Shown in pieces: positions 7,898-15,663 of a stretch of DNA of 64,000 nt; position 1 is the first letter of the stretch, and each line of letters opens with the position of its first letter. The position numbers were made by a program, and so were the translations under genes. This stretch comes from Candidatus Nanohalarchaeota archaeon. GTDB lineage: Archaea > Nanohalarchaeota > Nanosalinia > Nanosalinales > Nanosalinaceae. Below the pieces are notes generated by a model. It did not search any database. It saw nothing but the letters and a program-made list of their open reading frames with translations, and was not told the DNA's origin. The stretch spans positions 824,442 through 888,441 of the forward strand of contig JALDAJ010000001.1 in NCBI GenBank assembly GCA_022729235.1, read 5' to 3'.

Positions 7898-8084
7898 ACA
7901 AACGTTCATATATCTACTTTTTTCTTTTACTTACTCTCTTCTAGGTAAAGAAAGTTCAGAATTAGAGAAACAGACAGAAAATACAAGGGGCTTTTGTAGA
8001 TTATTTGTCTAAATCTTAAAATTCAACCGAAATATGCACTCTCCTATCTAGATATTATTTAAATGCTGAAGGCTGTATTTCTTT

Positions 8085-8230
8085 TGAAAATCCAAACGAA
8101 ACAAGGAGAGGCGAAGAATAAGTCGATAAACGACTGTGAACGCTTGAGAGGGAAGCCCCGTTTTGAGGTATGAATGTTGACTTCAACATCTCATACTGAG
8201 ATTGCGGTGAAACCCCGAGAGGTATACTAT
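8085..8230 (+). ncRNA. Possible structured RNA in a 379-base gene-free stretch
   Basis: The 7898-8276 gap has no gene. A TATTATTTAAATG box near 8053 could be a promoter. Downstream follow an AGTCG-ATAAA-CGACT hairpin (8121-8135), an AAGCCCCGTTTTGAG block (8153-8167), a long stem made of TATGA/TCATA plus ATGTTG/CAACAT (8168-8195) and ACCCCGAGAGGT. The same AAGCCCC-hairpin-CCCCGA order appears at 8953 and 10514. No known RNA family is recognised, and it could also be a DNA-level site. Confidence 0.35.
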
Positions 8231-8276
8231 GATTTAGTCCGCAAGTTAATTAAGAATATTTTGCTATCAATAAGTT

Positions 8277-8912
8277 ATGACAGGTTGGTCTGTGGTTGAA
8301 ACCGAGTATTCATCTGAGGGAAGACCAGAATACGAACAGATTTTTGTTAATGGAGATTCGGAGGCTGTAGAGAATTTGAATGAGGTATATTTAGAAGAGA
8401 GACTAAATGGATTTTCCTTCAAGGATGCAGCAGAGAACCTGTCAAACGCACAGAGAAATGGTAAAAGTAGAGAAAGCTCAGGAGATATAATTTATCCTGC
8501 AATTACAGAGGATGGTTATCGTTGGCGAGAAGAAATAATCAGAAGTGACGGCAGCTGGAGAAAAAGTATTCCATTCGTAGATTATCAAGAGATAGCTGTC
8601 TTATTTCCGCAAAAACGCTCAGGAATTAATCCCGATGATTTGGATGATGGCGAGATAGGTTTGGGTGCCTTACTCGTTGGGCAAGGATACAGTGCTGAAG
8701 AAGCACAAAGAATAGCTAAAGAACGGAAAGAAGCAACTAAAGAGGCTGTAGAAAATAATCCGTATCTACGAGATACACACTTTCTAGGAGACCGTTCCGT
8801 AGCAGTATACGCAACAGATAATGTAGAAACTAACGGGGCTGAAGAATTTCTCTGGGAATTGGCAGATGCTTTAGAGAAAGAAACAGTAGATAAGCAATTT
8901 GGAAATAAATGA
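8277..8912 (+). CDS. Hypothetical protein, 211 residues
   Basis: A soluble protein starting MTGWSVVETEYSSEGRPEYEQIFV, with a helical segment (SAEEAQRIAKERKEATKEAVENN) and an acidic tail. No cysteines or recognisable catalytic motif. It lies in the accessory region between two copies of the AAGCCCC element and ahead of an AGCCC/GGGCT hairpin. Codon usage is AT-rich like its neighbours. Function unknown. Confidence 0.55.
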   Translation: MTGWSVVETEYSSEGRPEYEQIFVNGDSEAVENLNEVYLEERLNGFSFKDAAENLSNAQRNGKSRESSGDIIYPAITEDGYRWREEIIRSDGSWRKSIPFVDYQEIAVLFPQKRSGINPDDLDDGEIGLGALLVGQGYSAEEAQRIAKERKEATKEAVENNPYLRDTHFLGDRSVAVYATDNVETNGAEEFLWELADALEKETVDKQFGNK

Positions 8913-8919
8913 TAAAATA

Positions 8920-8934
8920 AGCCCGCACTGGGCT
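8920..8934 (+). terminator. Hairpin after the 8277-8912 gene (possible terminator)
   Basis: A perfect AGCCC-GCACT-GGGCT stem-loop starts eight bases after the stop codon. The following bases are only modestly T-rich, and archaeal terminators are mostly T-tracts, so a role as terminator or RNA stabiliser is a guess. Confidence 0.35.
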
Positions 8935-8952
8935 CTTGAACATAACGCTTAT

Positions 8953-9022
8953 AAGCCCCGTTTTGAGTTCGGGTAATCGGGTTCAAAAGCCCACAAACTA
9001 GTGGACAGTGACCCCGAGGTCA
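8953..9022. repeat. Structured AAGCCCC element, copy near 9.0 kb
   Basis: AAGCCCCGTTTTGAG at 8953-8967 is identical to 8153-8167. It is followed by GGGTT-CAAA-AGCCC (stem with one G-U pair), a CCAC/GTGG stem and a perfect TGACC-CCGA-GGTCA hairpin at 9009-9022. It lies 49 bases beyond the stop of the minus-strand gene at 9071, so it could be part of that transcript's 3' end. Confidence 0.5.
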
Positions 9023-9070
9023 GTATTTAGTTTTGTATAGACAAATGTTTTAACTTATTGTTTGGTTATT

Positions 9071-10336
9071 CTAGATTGGATTAATAGCAGAAACCTCAGG
9101 TATGTATATTAAGGCATCAAAGTTTTCTCTAAGTCTCAGTTTGTCGTAGTGATCTTCAATATTTTCAAGATGGAAATAAGTTCCTGCAGTATGGAGTCTG
9201 TGTTCTTGAGTTATCCATTCCTTCAGTCCTTCATTTGGTATGCCTGTAAAGTCTAGGAAGAATGGTTCTTGAATCTGATCTAGTTCTTGAGCTAGAGTGT
9301 CTTCGTGTAGTTTTTCAAATGATCTTTCTCCCTCCCAGTTAGGCTGTGGTTCTTCCATATCGAGGTATTTGAATGATCCTGTTCCGAAATCAAAGCCGAT
9401 GGCGTAATAGTCTTCCCCGTATTTCTGATCTAGATAGTATCCGAGTGCCTTTGATTCAGGGTTTTCAGGTTTCCCTCCTTTCTTGATGTGAGCGTTATGT
9501 GACCAGACAAATGCCTTTTCTTCATCTTCGAAATCCATCATCCAAGAAATATTTTCCGCCATACTTTGGTCACGGAAAGTCCAAGAATCTATATCAAGTT
9601 CAGCATTCTCATTTACGGCTAAACAGAACTTTCTACACTGCTCAAGTATCACTACTAACTGCTTCAATAAGTTGTATTCTTTCTCAGAAATAATTTCCAG
9701 ATACTCATCCTGCTTCTGCTTGACTTGATTCTCCAAATCTGTGATAAAGTCTTTGAGTTCCGCTTCTTTTTCTTTATCTATTTCTGCGAACATCATCTTT
9801 CCTTGCTCCATAAACTCCAGAGTCTCATTATTTGCTTCAATAAAGTCTCTGTCAACTTTCTGCATAATTTTCCGCAGCTTCTTGAAAGAAGCAATATCAT
9901 TCTGCATATCAAAGCCATAGAATCTGACTTTCTCCTCATCTGAAACCTGCTTATTATGTTCTCGAACCCATTCCACCAAGTTCAAAATTTCTTCTGTTCT
10001 GAATATAGGCGAGCTTATCGAACTCAGTGCTTCTTCAGCCGTTCCTTCTCCGTTAACAACATAGTTGTTGATTTCAAGCGTTTCTCCAAACGATGCTTCC
10101 CAAGCGAATATACGGTAGTCTAACTCTTCAACAAGAAATCGAAAGAATCTGCGTCTAACCTGATGAAACTCTTTAGTGGAGTGTGTAGCTTCGCCTATAC
10201 CAATGATTTTCCTGTTCTCAAGTGTTTCTTTCGGTATTTGGAAGTCTTCAAAAGGATTTTCTGAAGAAATCTTAAGCGGAGTTGAATAAGATTCTAACTG
10301 ATTTGATATATTCTCTTGAGAAGACATAGAACACAA
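9071..10336 (-). CDS. Erythromycin esterase-like protein
   Basis: A 421-residue protein with the erythromycin esterase/PF05139 pattern. It shows IIGIGEATHSTKEFHQVRRRFFRFLVEELDYRIFAWEASFGE near residues 44-86, NNYVVNGEGTAEEALSS, then TEEILNLVEWVREHNK, YGFDMQ, and WSHNAHIKKGG around 275. The GEATH and SHNAH histidines are the expected active-site residues. A coiled-coil insert spans about 170-215. Ere enzymes hydrolyse the macrolide lactone, but distant members act on other substrates. An alternative start at Met4 (10327) is possible. The promoter side holds the next AAGCCCC element. Confidence 0.82.
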   Translation of the reverse strand: MCSMSSQENISNQLESYSTPLKISSENPFEDFQIPKETLENRKIIGIGEATHSTKEFHQVRRRFFRFLVEELDYRIFAWEASFGETLEINNYVVNGEGTAEEALSSISSPIFRTEEILNLVEWVREHNKQVSDEEKVRFYGFDMQNDIASFKKLRKIMQKVDRDFIEANNETLEFMEQGKMMFAEIDKEKEAELKDFITDLENQVKQKQDEYLEIISEKEYNLLKQLVVILEQCRKFCLAVNENAELDIDSWTFRDQSMAENISWMMDFEDEEKAFVWSHNAHIKKGGKPENPESKALGYYLDQKYGEDYYAIGFDFGTGSFKYLDMEEPQPNWEGERSFEKLHEDTLAQELDQIQEPFFLDFTGIPNEGLKEWITQEHRLHTAGTYFHLENIEDHYDKLRLRENFDALIYIPEVSAINPI

Positions 10337-10513
10337 ATTTACATTTTCAGGCTTAAATCTCTGGAATTCTCGAAATACTTAACACTAACGAAAATTACGG
10401 CAATATCTTTCAATAACTAATTGTGACAAAAAATATCAACTTCAAATGCTCGTATGAGAAATTCTAAACCAAAAAACCTGTTATCAGAACCTGATAGATA
10501 CAAATATAGTGTT

Positions 10514-10581
10514 TAGCCCCTTTTCGAGCTTGGGATGTAGGGTTCGAAAGCCCACAATCCCTTGGTGAACCCCGAAGGGTT
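10514..10581. repeat. Structured AAGCCCC element, copy near 10.5 kb
   Basis: TAGCCCCTTTTCGAG is followed by GGGTT-CGAA-AGCCC, CCACAATCCCTTGG and a perfect AACCC-CGAA-GGGTT hairpin (10568-10581). Compared with the 8953 copy, the last stem differs at several bases on both sides yet still pairs, which is compensatory change. It lies 27 bases from the stop of the minus-strand gene at 10609. ATAGACA follows about 15 bases later here, and also follows the 8953 copy. Confidence 0.5.
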
Positions 10582-10608
10582 GTAATGTCGGTCTACATAG
10601 ACAGTTTT

Positions 10609-11610
10609 TTATGAATTCTGAATTCTGTGAGCTACATCTGATGAACTGAATAGTCTGGCGTCTTTAGATACCGTCAATATGGTCTCTCCATCATACTTGT
10701 GTTCAATCTGCTGAAGCAGTTCCTCCAGGAATTCTAGTTCTTCATTAGTAAATACATCTATCTGCTCTAGAGCTACGTCTAGGCTAGCCTTAACTTCCTC
10801 ATAAGATATTGTATCTGAAATTTGAGGTTTCATCGTTTCTAATTTAATCTCTGAAAGAACATCTTCTATGTCTTCCATACCGATACTGTCTTCAAGATGT
10901 AGGAATATGGATGCGCCGTGTTTCAGGAGAAGATATTTTGGCTTCTTGTCGTGTAGTGGGAGGAATATTTTGTGGGAGCTTTCCATTTCTTCAGGGTTCT
11001 TTTTGACTCCTTTCAGAAAGCTCTTGATTATCGTTACCTTTTCCGTTGATTCAAGCTCTTCTCTTACATCGTATTCTTCTAGAAGGTCGTCATAAATTTC
11101 TGACGCATAATCTTCCAGTTCTATAGTTTTTTCTTCCTCAATTTTTCTGATGATTTTTCCCAGTAATTTGTCCATCGAAACTTTTTCTTCTCCTATGACG
11201 ATTTCTTCTTCCAATATGGAGTTATCTTCTAGACCGTGGTAAACTGCGGTTTTATAGGATTTTTCTCCGTCAAGATTAATTTTGACCGAGGTATTCTGTG
11301 GTTTAGTATGTTTGATGCTTTTCTCGTCGCTAAAACGGGATGAGAAGCTGTAAATTACTTGTTTGTAGTCTTCGTTTATCCTGATGGCGTGAGGTCTGGT
11401 GCTTTCATCCTTTATTATAAGATTACTCTCTTTCAGCCTACCTAGATTTCTGGATACAGCATCTCTTTCATATGGGACTCTATCTACGATTTCGTTTACC
11501 GAGAATTCTTCCTTATCTGAGTTATGCAGAACTTGTAGTATACAGTCCATAGTTCGATTGTAATGGACGTATCCTTCTTCTCTGTTAATGTGGTATCCCT
11601 CCTGATACAT
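10609..11610 (-). CDS. wHTH-domain protein, possible regulator
   Basis: A 333-residue protein. Residues 17-75 look like a winged helix: MDCILQVLHNSDKEEFSVNEIVDRVPYERDAVSRNLGRLKESNLI and a short wing (RPHAIRINED). The remaining 250 residues are acidic alpha/beta sequence with no family I recognise, including SSHKIFLPLHDKKPKYLLLKHG around 210. It is divergent from the replication module at 11790. It could control that module or the element's copy state (inference). Confidence 0.6.
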   Translation of the reverse strand: MYQEGYHINREEGYVHYNRTMDCILQVLHNSDKEEFSVNEIVDRVPYERDAVSRNLGRLKESNLIIKDESTRPHAIRINEDYKQVIYSFSSRFSDEKSIKHTKPQNTSVKINLDGEKSYKTAVYHGLEDNSILEEEIVIGEEKVSMDKLLGKIIRKIEEEKTIELEDYASEIYDDLLEEYDVREELESTEKVTIIKSFLKGVKKNPEEMESSHKIFLPLHDKKPKYLLLKHGASIFLHLEDSIGMEDIEDVLSEIKLETMKPQISDTISYEEVKASLDVALEQIDVFTNEELEFLEELLQQIEHKYDGETILTVSKDARLFSSSDVAHRIQNS

Positions 11611-11789
11611 TATGTATTACCCGCGGATACATAAAAAGGGTTTGGTCGGCAATCATCCCACAGGATGAAAGAATCCAAGAAAACCTCGGCGAACACGCAA
11701 GAAAACAGTATTAGGGTCGGCGTAGAACTTCCTTCACACTCTGCGCCGACTCCAACATTTTTCCTGATTTCAGCCAGGAGGTGTAGAAA

Positions 11790-12302
11790 ATGGCAGTAAC
11801 CGACGGACGAAGAAAATTCCGCTGTGGTAAGTGTGAGGAAGAAATCGAAGAATGGGACAGAACTCCTGAAAGCGACAGCCACGACTTCAAATGTCCAAAC
11901 TGCAACAAGCCTCATATTCATCACCGAACTGACGCTTTCGAGGAACTGATTCCAGTAAGTGAAGAAGACGGCGAACACCAGAACGTGTTCATTACTACTA
12001 CAGGTAGGAAAATTCACGGCATAGACTCCGTACAACGCCTCCTGACAGAAGCAACTTCCAAGAAAACCTGTAAAAACTGTCACGCAGAGAAACACGAAGA
12101 CTGGGAATACAGCAAGTCTCCAAACTACGACCTTGCCTGTCCAGAGTGCGGGAAGAAACACTTAGAAGACACCAACAAGCTGATTCCAGTCGATAAAGAA
12201 GGAAACCGTCAAGACGTGATGGAGGACTCAAGAGGACGGACATATATAGGAGAGGAAGAGATACAGGAAGCCCTAGAAAAACTGAAGGAGGAGATAGAAT
12301 GA
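11790..12302 (+). CDS. Protein with two tandem zinc-ribbon units
   Basis: A 170-residue protein built from an internal duplication. Residues 10-75 carry CGKC ... CPNC, and residues 90-150 carry CKNC ... CPEC. Each is followed by a similar LIPV-EDG/KEG segment and a nucleic-acid-type beta strand (TTTGRKIHG, DSRGRTYIG). A good GGAGGTG lies ahead of the ATG at 11790. It is first in a tightly packed run of small genes leading to the MCM helicase, so a DNA- or RNA-binding role is plausible. Confidence 0.65.
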   Translation: MAVTDGRRKFRCGKCEEEIEEWDRTPESDSHDFKCPNCNKPHIHHRTDAFEELIPVSEEDGEHQNVFITTTGRKIHGIDSVQRLLTEATSKKTCKNCHAEKHEDWEYSKSPNYDLACPECGKKHLEDTNKLIPVDKEGNRQDVMEDSRGRTYIGEEEIQEALEKLKEEIE

Positions 12303-12424
12303 AGCGCAATCGTTGTGATAGATGTGGTAGCGACGATATTGCAGTAAACAACAACTCTGACTCTATAAATCGGAGAACTCTACGTTGCAGAGAATGCGGG
12401 AAAACAGGGTTCGAGGTGTTCTAG
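12299..12424 (+). CDS. Small zinc-ribbon protein, 41 residues
   Basis: Starts in an ATGA overlap with the stop of the two-ribbon gene. The product MKRNRCDRCGSDDIAVNN continues to LRCRECGKTGFEVF, with CDRC ... CREC ligands for one zinc. The compact C4 ribbon and the coupling make this convincing in spite of its size. Function unknown, probably nucleic-acid contact. Confidence 0.6.
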   Translation: MKRNRCDRCGSDDIAVNNNSDSINRRTLRCRECGKTGFEVF

Positions 12425-12425
12425 T

Positions 12426-12527
12426 ATGGTAAAAAATACTGCTATGAAACTCAATCAGAATTCAGGTTATCGCAATTTATTCACGGAAAATCTGGTCAGA
12501 AAAGAGAAGGTGGTTAGGGATGAATAG
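12426..12527 (+). CDS. Small basic ORF, 33 residues
   Basis: ATG at 12426, one base after the preceding stop, giving MVKNTAMKLNQNSGYRNLF and a basic tail. Its TAG overlaps the start of the next gene at 12520. Gene packing argues for it, but the sequence has no motif. Confidence 0.35.
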   Translation: MVKNTAMKLNQNSGYRNLFTENLVRKEKVVRDE

Positions 12528-12741
12528 ACAAGAGCTATTTCTCTATAACTACTACGGTTGTCCTCCGCCTCCTCCAGAAAAGAGGGATGAGGAATGCACA
12601 GTAGAAGGTTGTGCGGAAAGTGCCTGGATACAAGGTAATTGTCCCGACCACCTCTCTTTTGACTTAGCTACAATCTGGTCAGGACTGGATAACACAAAAT
12701 CTGCAAACGAATTCCTGAAACTTCTAGGTCATAAGGTATGA
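12520..12741 (+). CDS. Small Cys-containing protein, 73 residues
   Basis: The protein starts MNRQELFLYNYYGCPPPPPEKRDE and carries CTVEGCAESAWIQGNCPDH, a possible C-x4-C-x8-C-x2-H zinc site. It overlaps the next gene by four bases (ATGA). It belongs to the small-gene run ahead of the MCM helicase. No known family. Confidence 0.5.
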   Translation: MNRQELFLYNYYGCPPPPPEKRDEECTVEGCAESAWIQGNCPDHLSFDLATIWSGLDNTKSANEFLKLLGHKV

Positions 12742-13028
12742 CAACGCATACTGTAGATTGCTCCTCTACAAGCAAAGAAGCTGTTCAACAGGTATTGAAT
12801 GAAAAAGAAGGATATCTAGTAACATCCTTTGAGGTTTCTGAGGGGAAAGTAATTTTTGAGTTCAGGGAAAGCAAAGCCAGGAATAATAATTATGTCTGGT
12901 TCGTTTCGGAGACGGATGAAGTAGAGGAGCACGTAGTAAATTACGAAGAACAGGGGTGGTCGCTTGTAGACTACTCTGTAGAGGAACAAGTTTACTTGCT
13001 TTTCCATAAAGGAGGTGAGAAGAGATGA
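12738..13028 (+). CDS. Small hypothetical protein, 96 residues
   Basis: A mainly beta-strand protein (GYLVTSFEVSEGKVIFEFRES ... NNNYVWFVSETDEVEEHVV ... GWSLVDYSVEEQVYLLFHKGG), which looks like a small two-repeat fold. It is coupled to the previous gene by ATGA. A 31-codon frame beginning at 13025 overlaps its stop but has no support beyond that. Function unknown. Confidence 0.5.
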   Translation: MTTHTVDCSSTSKEAVQQVLNEKEGYLVTSFEVSEGKVIFEFRESKARNNNYVWFVSETDEVEEHVVNYEEQGWSLVDYSVEEQVYLLFHKGGEKR

Positions 13029-13091
13029 AGGAAGTGCGCTCTCTTCCTTACATCTCTTTTTGTACCACGTCGGTGTCAGGGGGTGTAAGCT

Positions 13092-13388
13092 ATGGATTAT
13101 CCTCTTTCGACTCCTTTTAAACTCTACTGCTGGACTCAAAGCAGTGTATACTACATCTTCTATGAACACTGTGAAGGCTATGAACGTCCCCATAAACTCG
13201 GTTTAGACCTTCTGTTGAGAGAAGTCAATCTATGTCCTGTCTGTGAAGGTTATGAATCCAGATTTCACAGGGGTCAGTGTAGGTTTACTGACTTTATTCT
13301 AGAGCTAGACGTTTTAAACGAAAAATATGACAGAAATAACAGGGTTCAAAGGGTTCATAACCCCTCCATAGGAGGGGTTGTAGAATAA
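13092..13388 (+). CDS. Small Cys-containing protein before the MCM helicase
   Basis: A 98-residue frame starting MDYPLSTPFKLYCWTQSS, with a possible zinc site LCPVCEGYESRFHRGQC. Its TAA overlaps the ATG of the helicase gene by one base. The C-terminal codons run through the AACCCCTCC/GGAGGGGTT hairpin, so coding and RNA structure share that stretch. Confidence 0.45.
   Translation: MDYPLSTPFKLYCWTQSSVYYIFYEHCEGYERPHKLGLDLLLREVNLCPVCEGYESRFHRGQCRFTDFILELDVLNEKYDRNNRVQRVHNPSIGGVVE
13359..13379 (+). promoter_or_regulatory. Hairpin that can hide the MCM ribosome-binding site
   Basis: AACCCCTCC (13359-13367), loop ATA and GGAGGGGTT (13371-13379) form a perfect 9-bp stem. The 3' arm contains GGAGG, the only Shine-Dalgarno-like sequence before the MCM start at 13388, though the spacing is long. 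Folding would block it unless a ribosome on the upstream gene melts the stem, giving translational coupling (inference). Confidence 0.5.
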
Positions 13389-15649
13389 TGAGTAACAACC
13401 AGAAGCTGAATGAGAAAAGAAGAAAGATACTGAACTATCTGAAAAACAGTGGCGAGCAGACAACCAAGAAAATCTTCGAAAACTCAGATACCGATTACAG
13501 TTCGAAAAACTCTCTCAATAATGCCCTGAATCGTCTCAAGAATCACGGATACCTGAAAAAGACAAATCCAAAAGGTCAATCAAATTACTGGAAACTTACA
13601 GAAAAGGGAAGAGAAGCAATATCTGCTAGAAAGATTGATGTAAAAGATAGTACTTTAGAATATGGAGAATTAGTTAGAAGACTGGGAGATTTTGTACAAG
13701 AAAAATTACAGGATGATATTGCGCACGCTATCAAGAAAGATAAAAAATCTTGGATAGAGGTCAGTCTTCCAGACTTGGACAGATTCGATAAAGAAATAGT
13801 GAATAAATTGCTGAAAGACCCCGACACGGTACTAGAGGCATTTGAAGAAGTAGTAGAAAATAGTTCTCTGGTAGGTAGAGAAGATTCTTTGGAAGTTAGG
13901 ATTGTAGATTTGCCTGAAGAAGATACAGTAAAACTTTCAGAGATTTACAGCGAAAATATAGGTCATTTCGTAGCGGTGGAAGGAATTATTACCAATAATA
14001 TACTCTCAAAACCTGCAGTTAAATCAGGTATATTCGAGTGTGCAAAGTGTGGAGACCAGTACAAGAAAGAACAGGACTCCTCTCACCTAAAATCACCATA
14101 TAAATGTGAATGCGGTTCTAGAAAATTTGAGGTTGTAGAAAAGATTCTGCAGGACACTAAGACAATTAGTATACAGGAGAGAACCAGCAAGCCGAATCCC
14201 AGGAAGCGTGAAGTATACCTGGAAGGCAGTCTAGCAAGAAATAAAGAATTAGAGAACGCCAGCCTTGGTTCTTTAATTAGAGTAAATGGTATTCTACGAG
14301 ACCGTCCTCTCAAGAAAAATTCCAAGAAGCTAGAACCCTATATAGAGGCAAACTCTATTGAGTTCAAGGACAAGAACGAAGTGGAAGAAATAAGTGAGGA
14401 AATACAAGAACAAGTACAAGAATTATCTAAAAACCCTGAAATAAAAAGCAAGCTCAAGGAATCGGTAGCCCAAGGGAAAATCGGAGGTCTTGACCGTGTC
14501 AAAGAAGGATACCTACTTTATAGGCTTGGAAAATTTCCAGAAGGAGATATACATCTTCTGATAGCAGGAGAGCCAGGAGTCGGAAAATCTGAACTAGTTT
14601 CAACCAGCGCAGAAACACTTCCTAGAACAGTATATACGGTACTTGAAAATTCTACAAGTACAGGTATTACCGCATCGCTCACTGAAGACAAGAAGAAAGG
14701 AGGATATGAAGTAAATGCTAACGCTCTTGTAAAAGCAGATGACGGCTTCTTTATAGGTGATGAAGCAGGAAAATTTAACGACTCTTACAGTTGCTTCAAT
14801 ACGCCTATGGAGGATGGAGAAGTAAATAGGTCTGCAGGAGATAAGGATATTAGACTGCCTGCGAAGGCGTCTGTCTGTCTAGTTATGAATCCGTCAGACG
14901 TGAATGATAGAAGGTGGGATGGAAAGCCGTCAATAGATGATTTACCTGTAAGCTCTCAAAGTGATATTTTAAGCAGATTCCATCTCAAAATAGCTATACC
15001 CAGTCAGGAAATAGGGGGAAGTGACAGTTTACGGAGAGAAATTAGAAAGGCGGAGAAGGTTCTTTCATCTGATGAAAACAGAGCAGAGCTTGACCTAGAT
15101 ATTTACCGTGCATATCTTTCAGTAGCTGAAGATATAAATCCAGAAATCTCAGAGGAGGGTGAAGAACTTCTAAAACGTATCTATGTAGGACTATCATTAA
15201 AGAATTACACTTTATCTCCAAGGACTTTGATTGCGTTAAAGAGGATAGCAAAGGCGTATTCAAGAATACGTTTGGAGAATAAAGTCTCTGAAGAAAGAGT
15301 AATAGAGGCTTACATATTCTGGAAAGAATGTCAAGCTACTCTCTATGAGGAGTTTAGAGAGGAAAAGCGAAGGGTCACAGAATCTAGTGGATTTCAGAAA
15401 CAGAAACCGTCTCTATTAGGTGAACTTCTGGAAGTGCTCAGTAGAAATAATGGAAGAATGAGGAAGGAGGACTTAAAGGAGGAGCTGGAGCTTGGGGGTT
15501 CGGAATCTAAACGGGAAAAAGTTTTTGGAGAGTTAATTGAAGACGCCTTGGAGCAAAATGCAGTATCGGAAGAAGGACAGTTTATATATCTGGAAAAAGA
15601 GCCTGACTTTTTCGGAGGAGAAGTTGTAGAAATCTTGGAGAATATCTAG
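13388..15649 (+). CDS. mcm: MCM-type replicative helicase with N-terminal winged helix
   Basis: A 753-residue protein. Residues 1-80 form a wHTH (RRKILNYLKNSGEQTTKKIF ... GYLKKTNPKGQSNYWKLTEKG). The MCM N-terminal domain follows with a zinc site (CAKC near 217, CECG near 238). The AAA+ core has Walker A GEPGVGKS near 395, a divergent Walker B FFIGDEAGK near 455, sensor MNPSD near 497 and an arginine-finger region LSRFHL. A C-terminal winged helix ends the protein. It should unwind DNA for replication of the element. The wHTH at the front is not usual for cellular MCM, and Walker B lacks the usual DEFDKM. Confidence 0.88.
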   Translation: MSNNQKLNEKRRKILNYLKNSGEQTTKKIFENSDTDYSSKNSLNNALNRLKNHGYLKKTNPKGQSNYWKLTEKGREAISARKIDVKDSTLEYGELVRRLGDFVQEKLQDDIAHAIKKDKKSWIEVSLPDLDRFDKEIVNKLLKDPDTVLEAFEEVVENSSLVGREDSLEVRIVDLPEEDTVKLSEIYSENIGHFVAVEGIITNNILSKPAVKSGIFECAKCGDQYKKEQDSSHLKSPYKCECGSRKFEVVEKILQDTKTISIQERTSKPNPRKREVYLEGSLARNKELENASLGSLIRVNGILRDRPLKKNSKKLEPYIEANSIEFKDKNEVEEISEEIQEQVQELSKNPEIKSKLKESVAQGKIGGLDRVKEGYLLYRLGKFPEGDIHLLIAGEPGVGKSELVSTSAETLPRTVYTVLENSTSTGITASLTEDKKKGGYEVNANALVKADDGFFIGDEAGKFNDSYSCFNTPMEDGEVNRSAGDKDIRLPAKASVCLVMNPSDVNDRRWDGKPSIDDLPVSSQSDILSRFHLKIAIPSQEIGGSDSLRREIRKAEKVLSSDENRAELDLDIYRAYLSVAEDINPEISEEGEELLKRIYVGLSLKNYTLSPRTLIALKRIAKAYSRIRLENKVSEERVIEAYIFWKECQATLYEEFREEKRRVTESSGFQKQKPSLLGELLEVLSRNNGRMRKEDLKEELELGGSESKREKVFGELIEDALEQNAVSEEGQFIYLEKEPDFFGGEVVEILENI

Positions 15650-15663
15650 ACAAAAACCCTTCC

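Noticed and set aside
8942-8990. T-arm-like GGGTTCAAAAGCCC as part of a tRNA
   Set aside because: No acceptor, D-arm or anticodon stem can be drawn around it; the same text is a hairpin in the repeated element.
11610-12161. Long minus-strand frame (183 codons) over the two-ribbon gene
   Set aside because: Composition is Phe/Val/Cys-rich shadow of the acidic plus-strand gene, which has clear zinc sites and a ribosome-binding site.
13015-13206. Short frames between 13015 and 13206, including a 31-codon ORF at 13025
   Set aside because: They overlap the end of one gene and the start of the next, with no motif; only the 98-codon frame that reaches the MCM start seems plausible.
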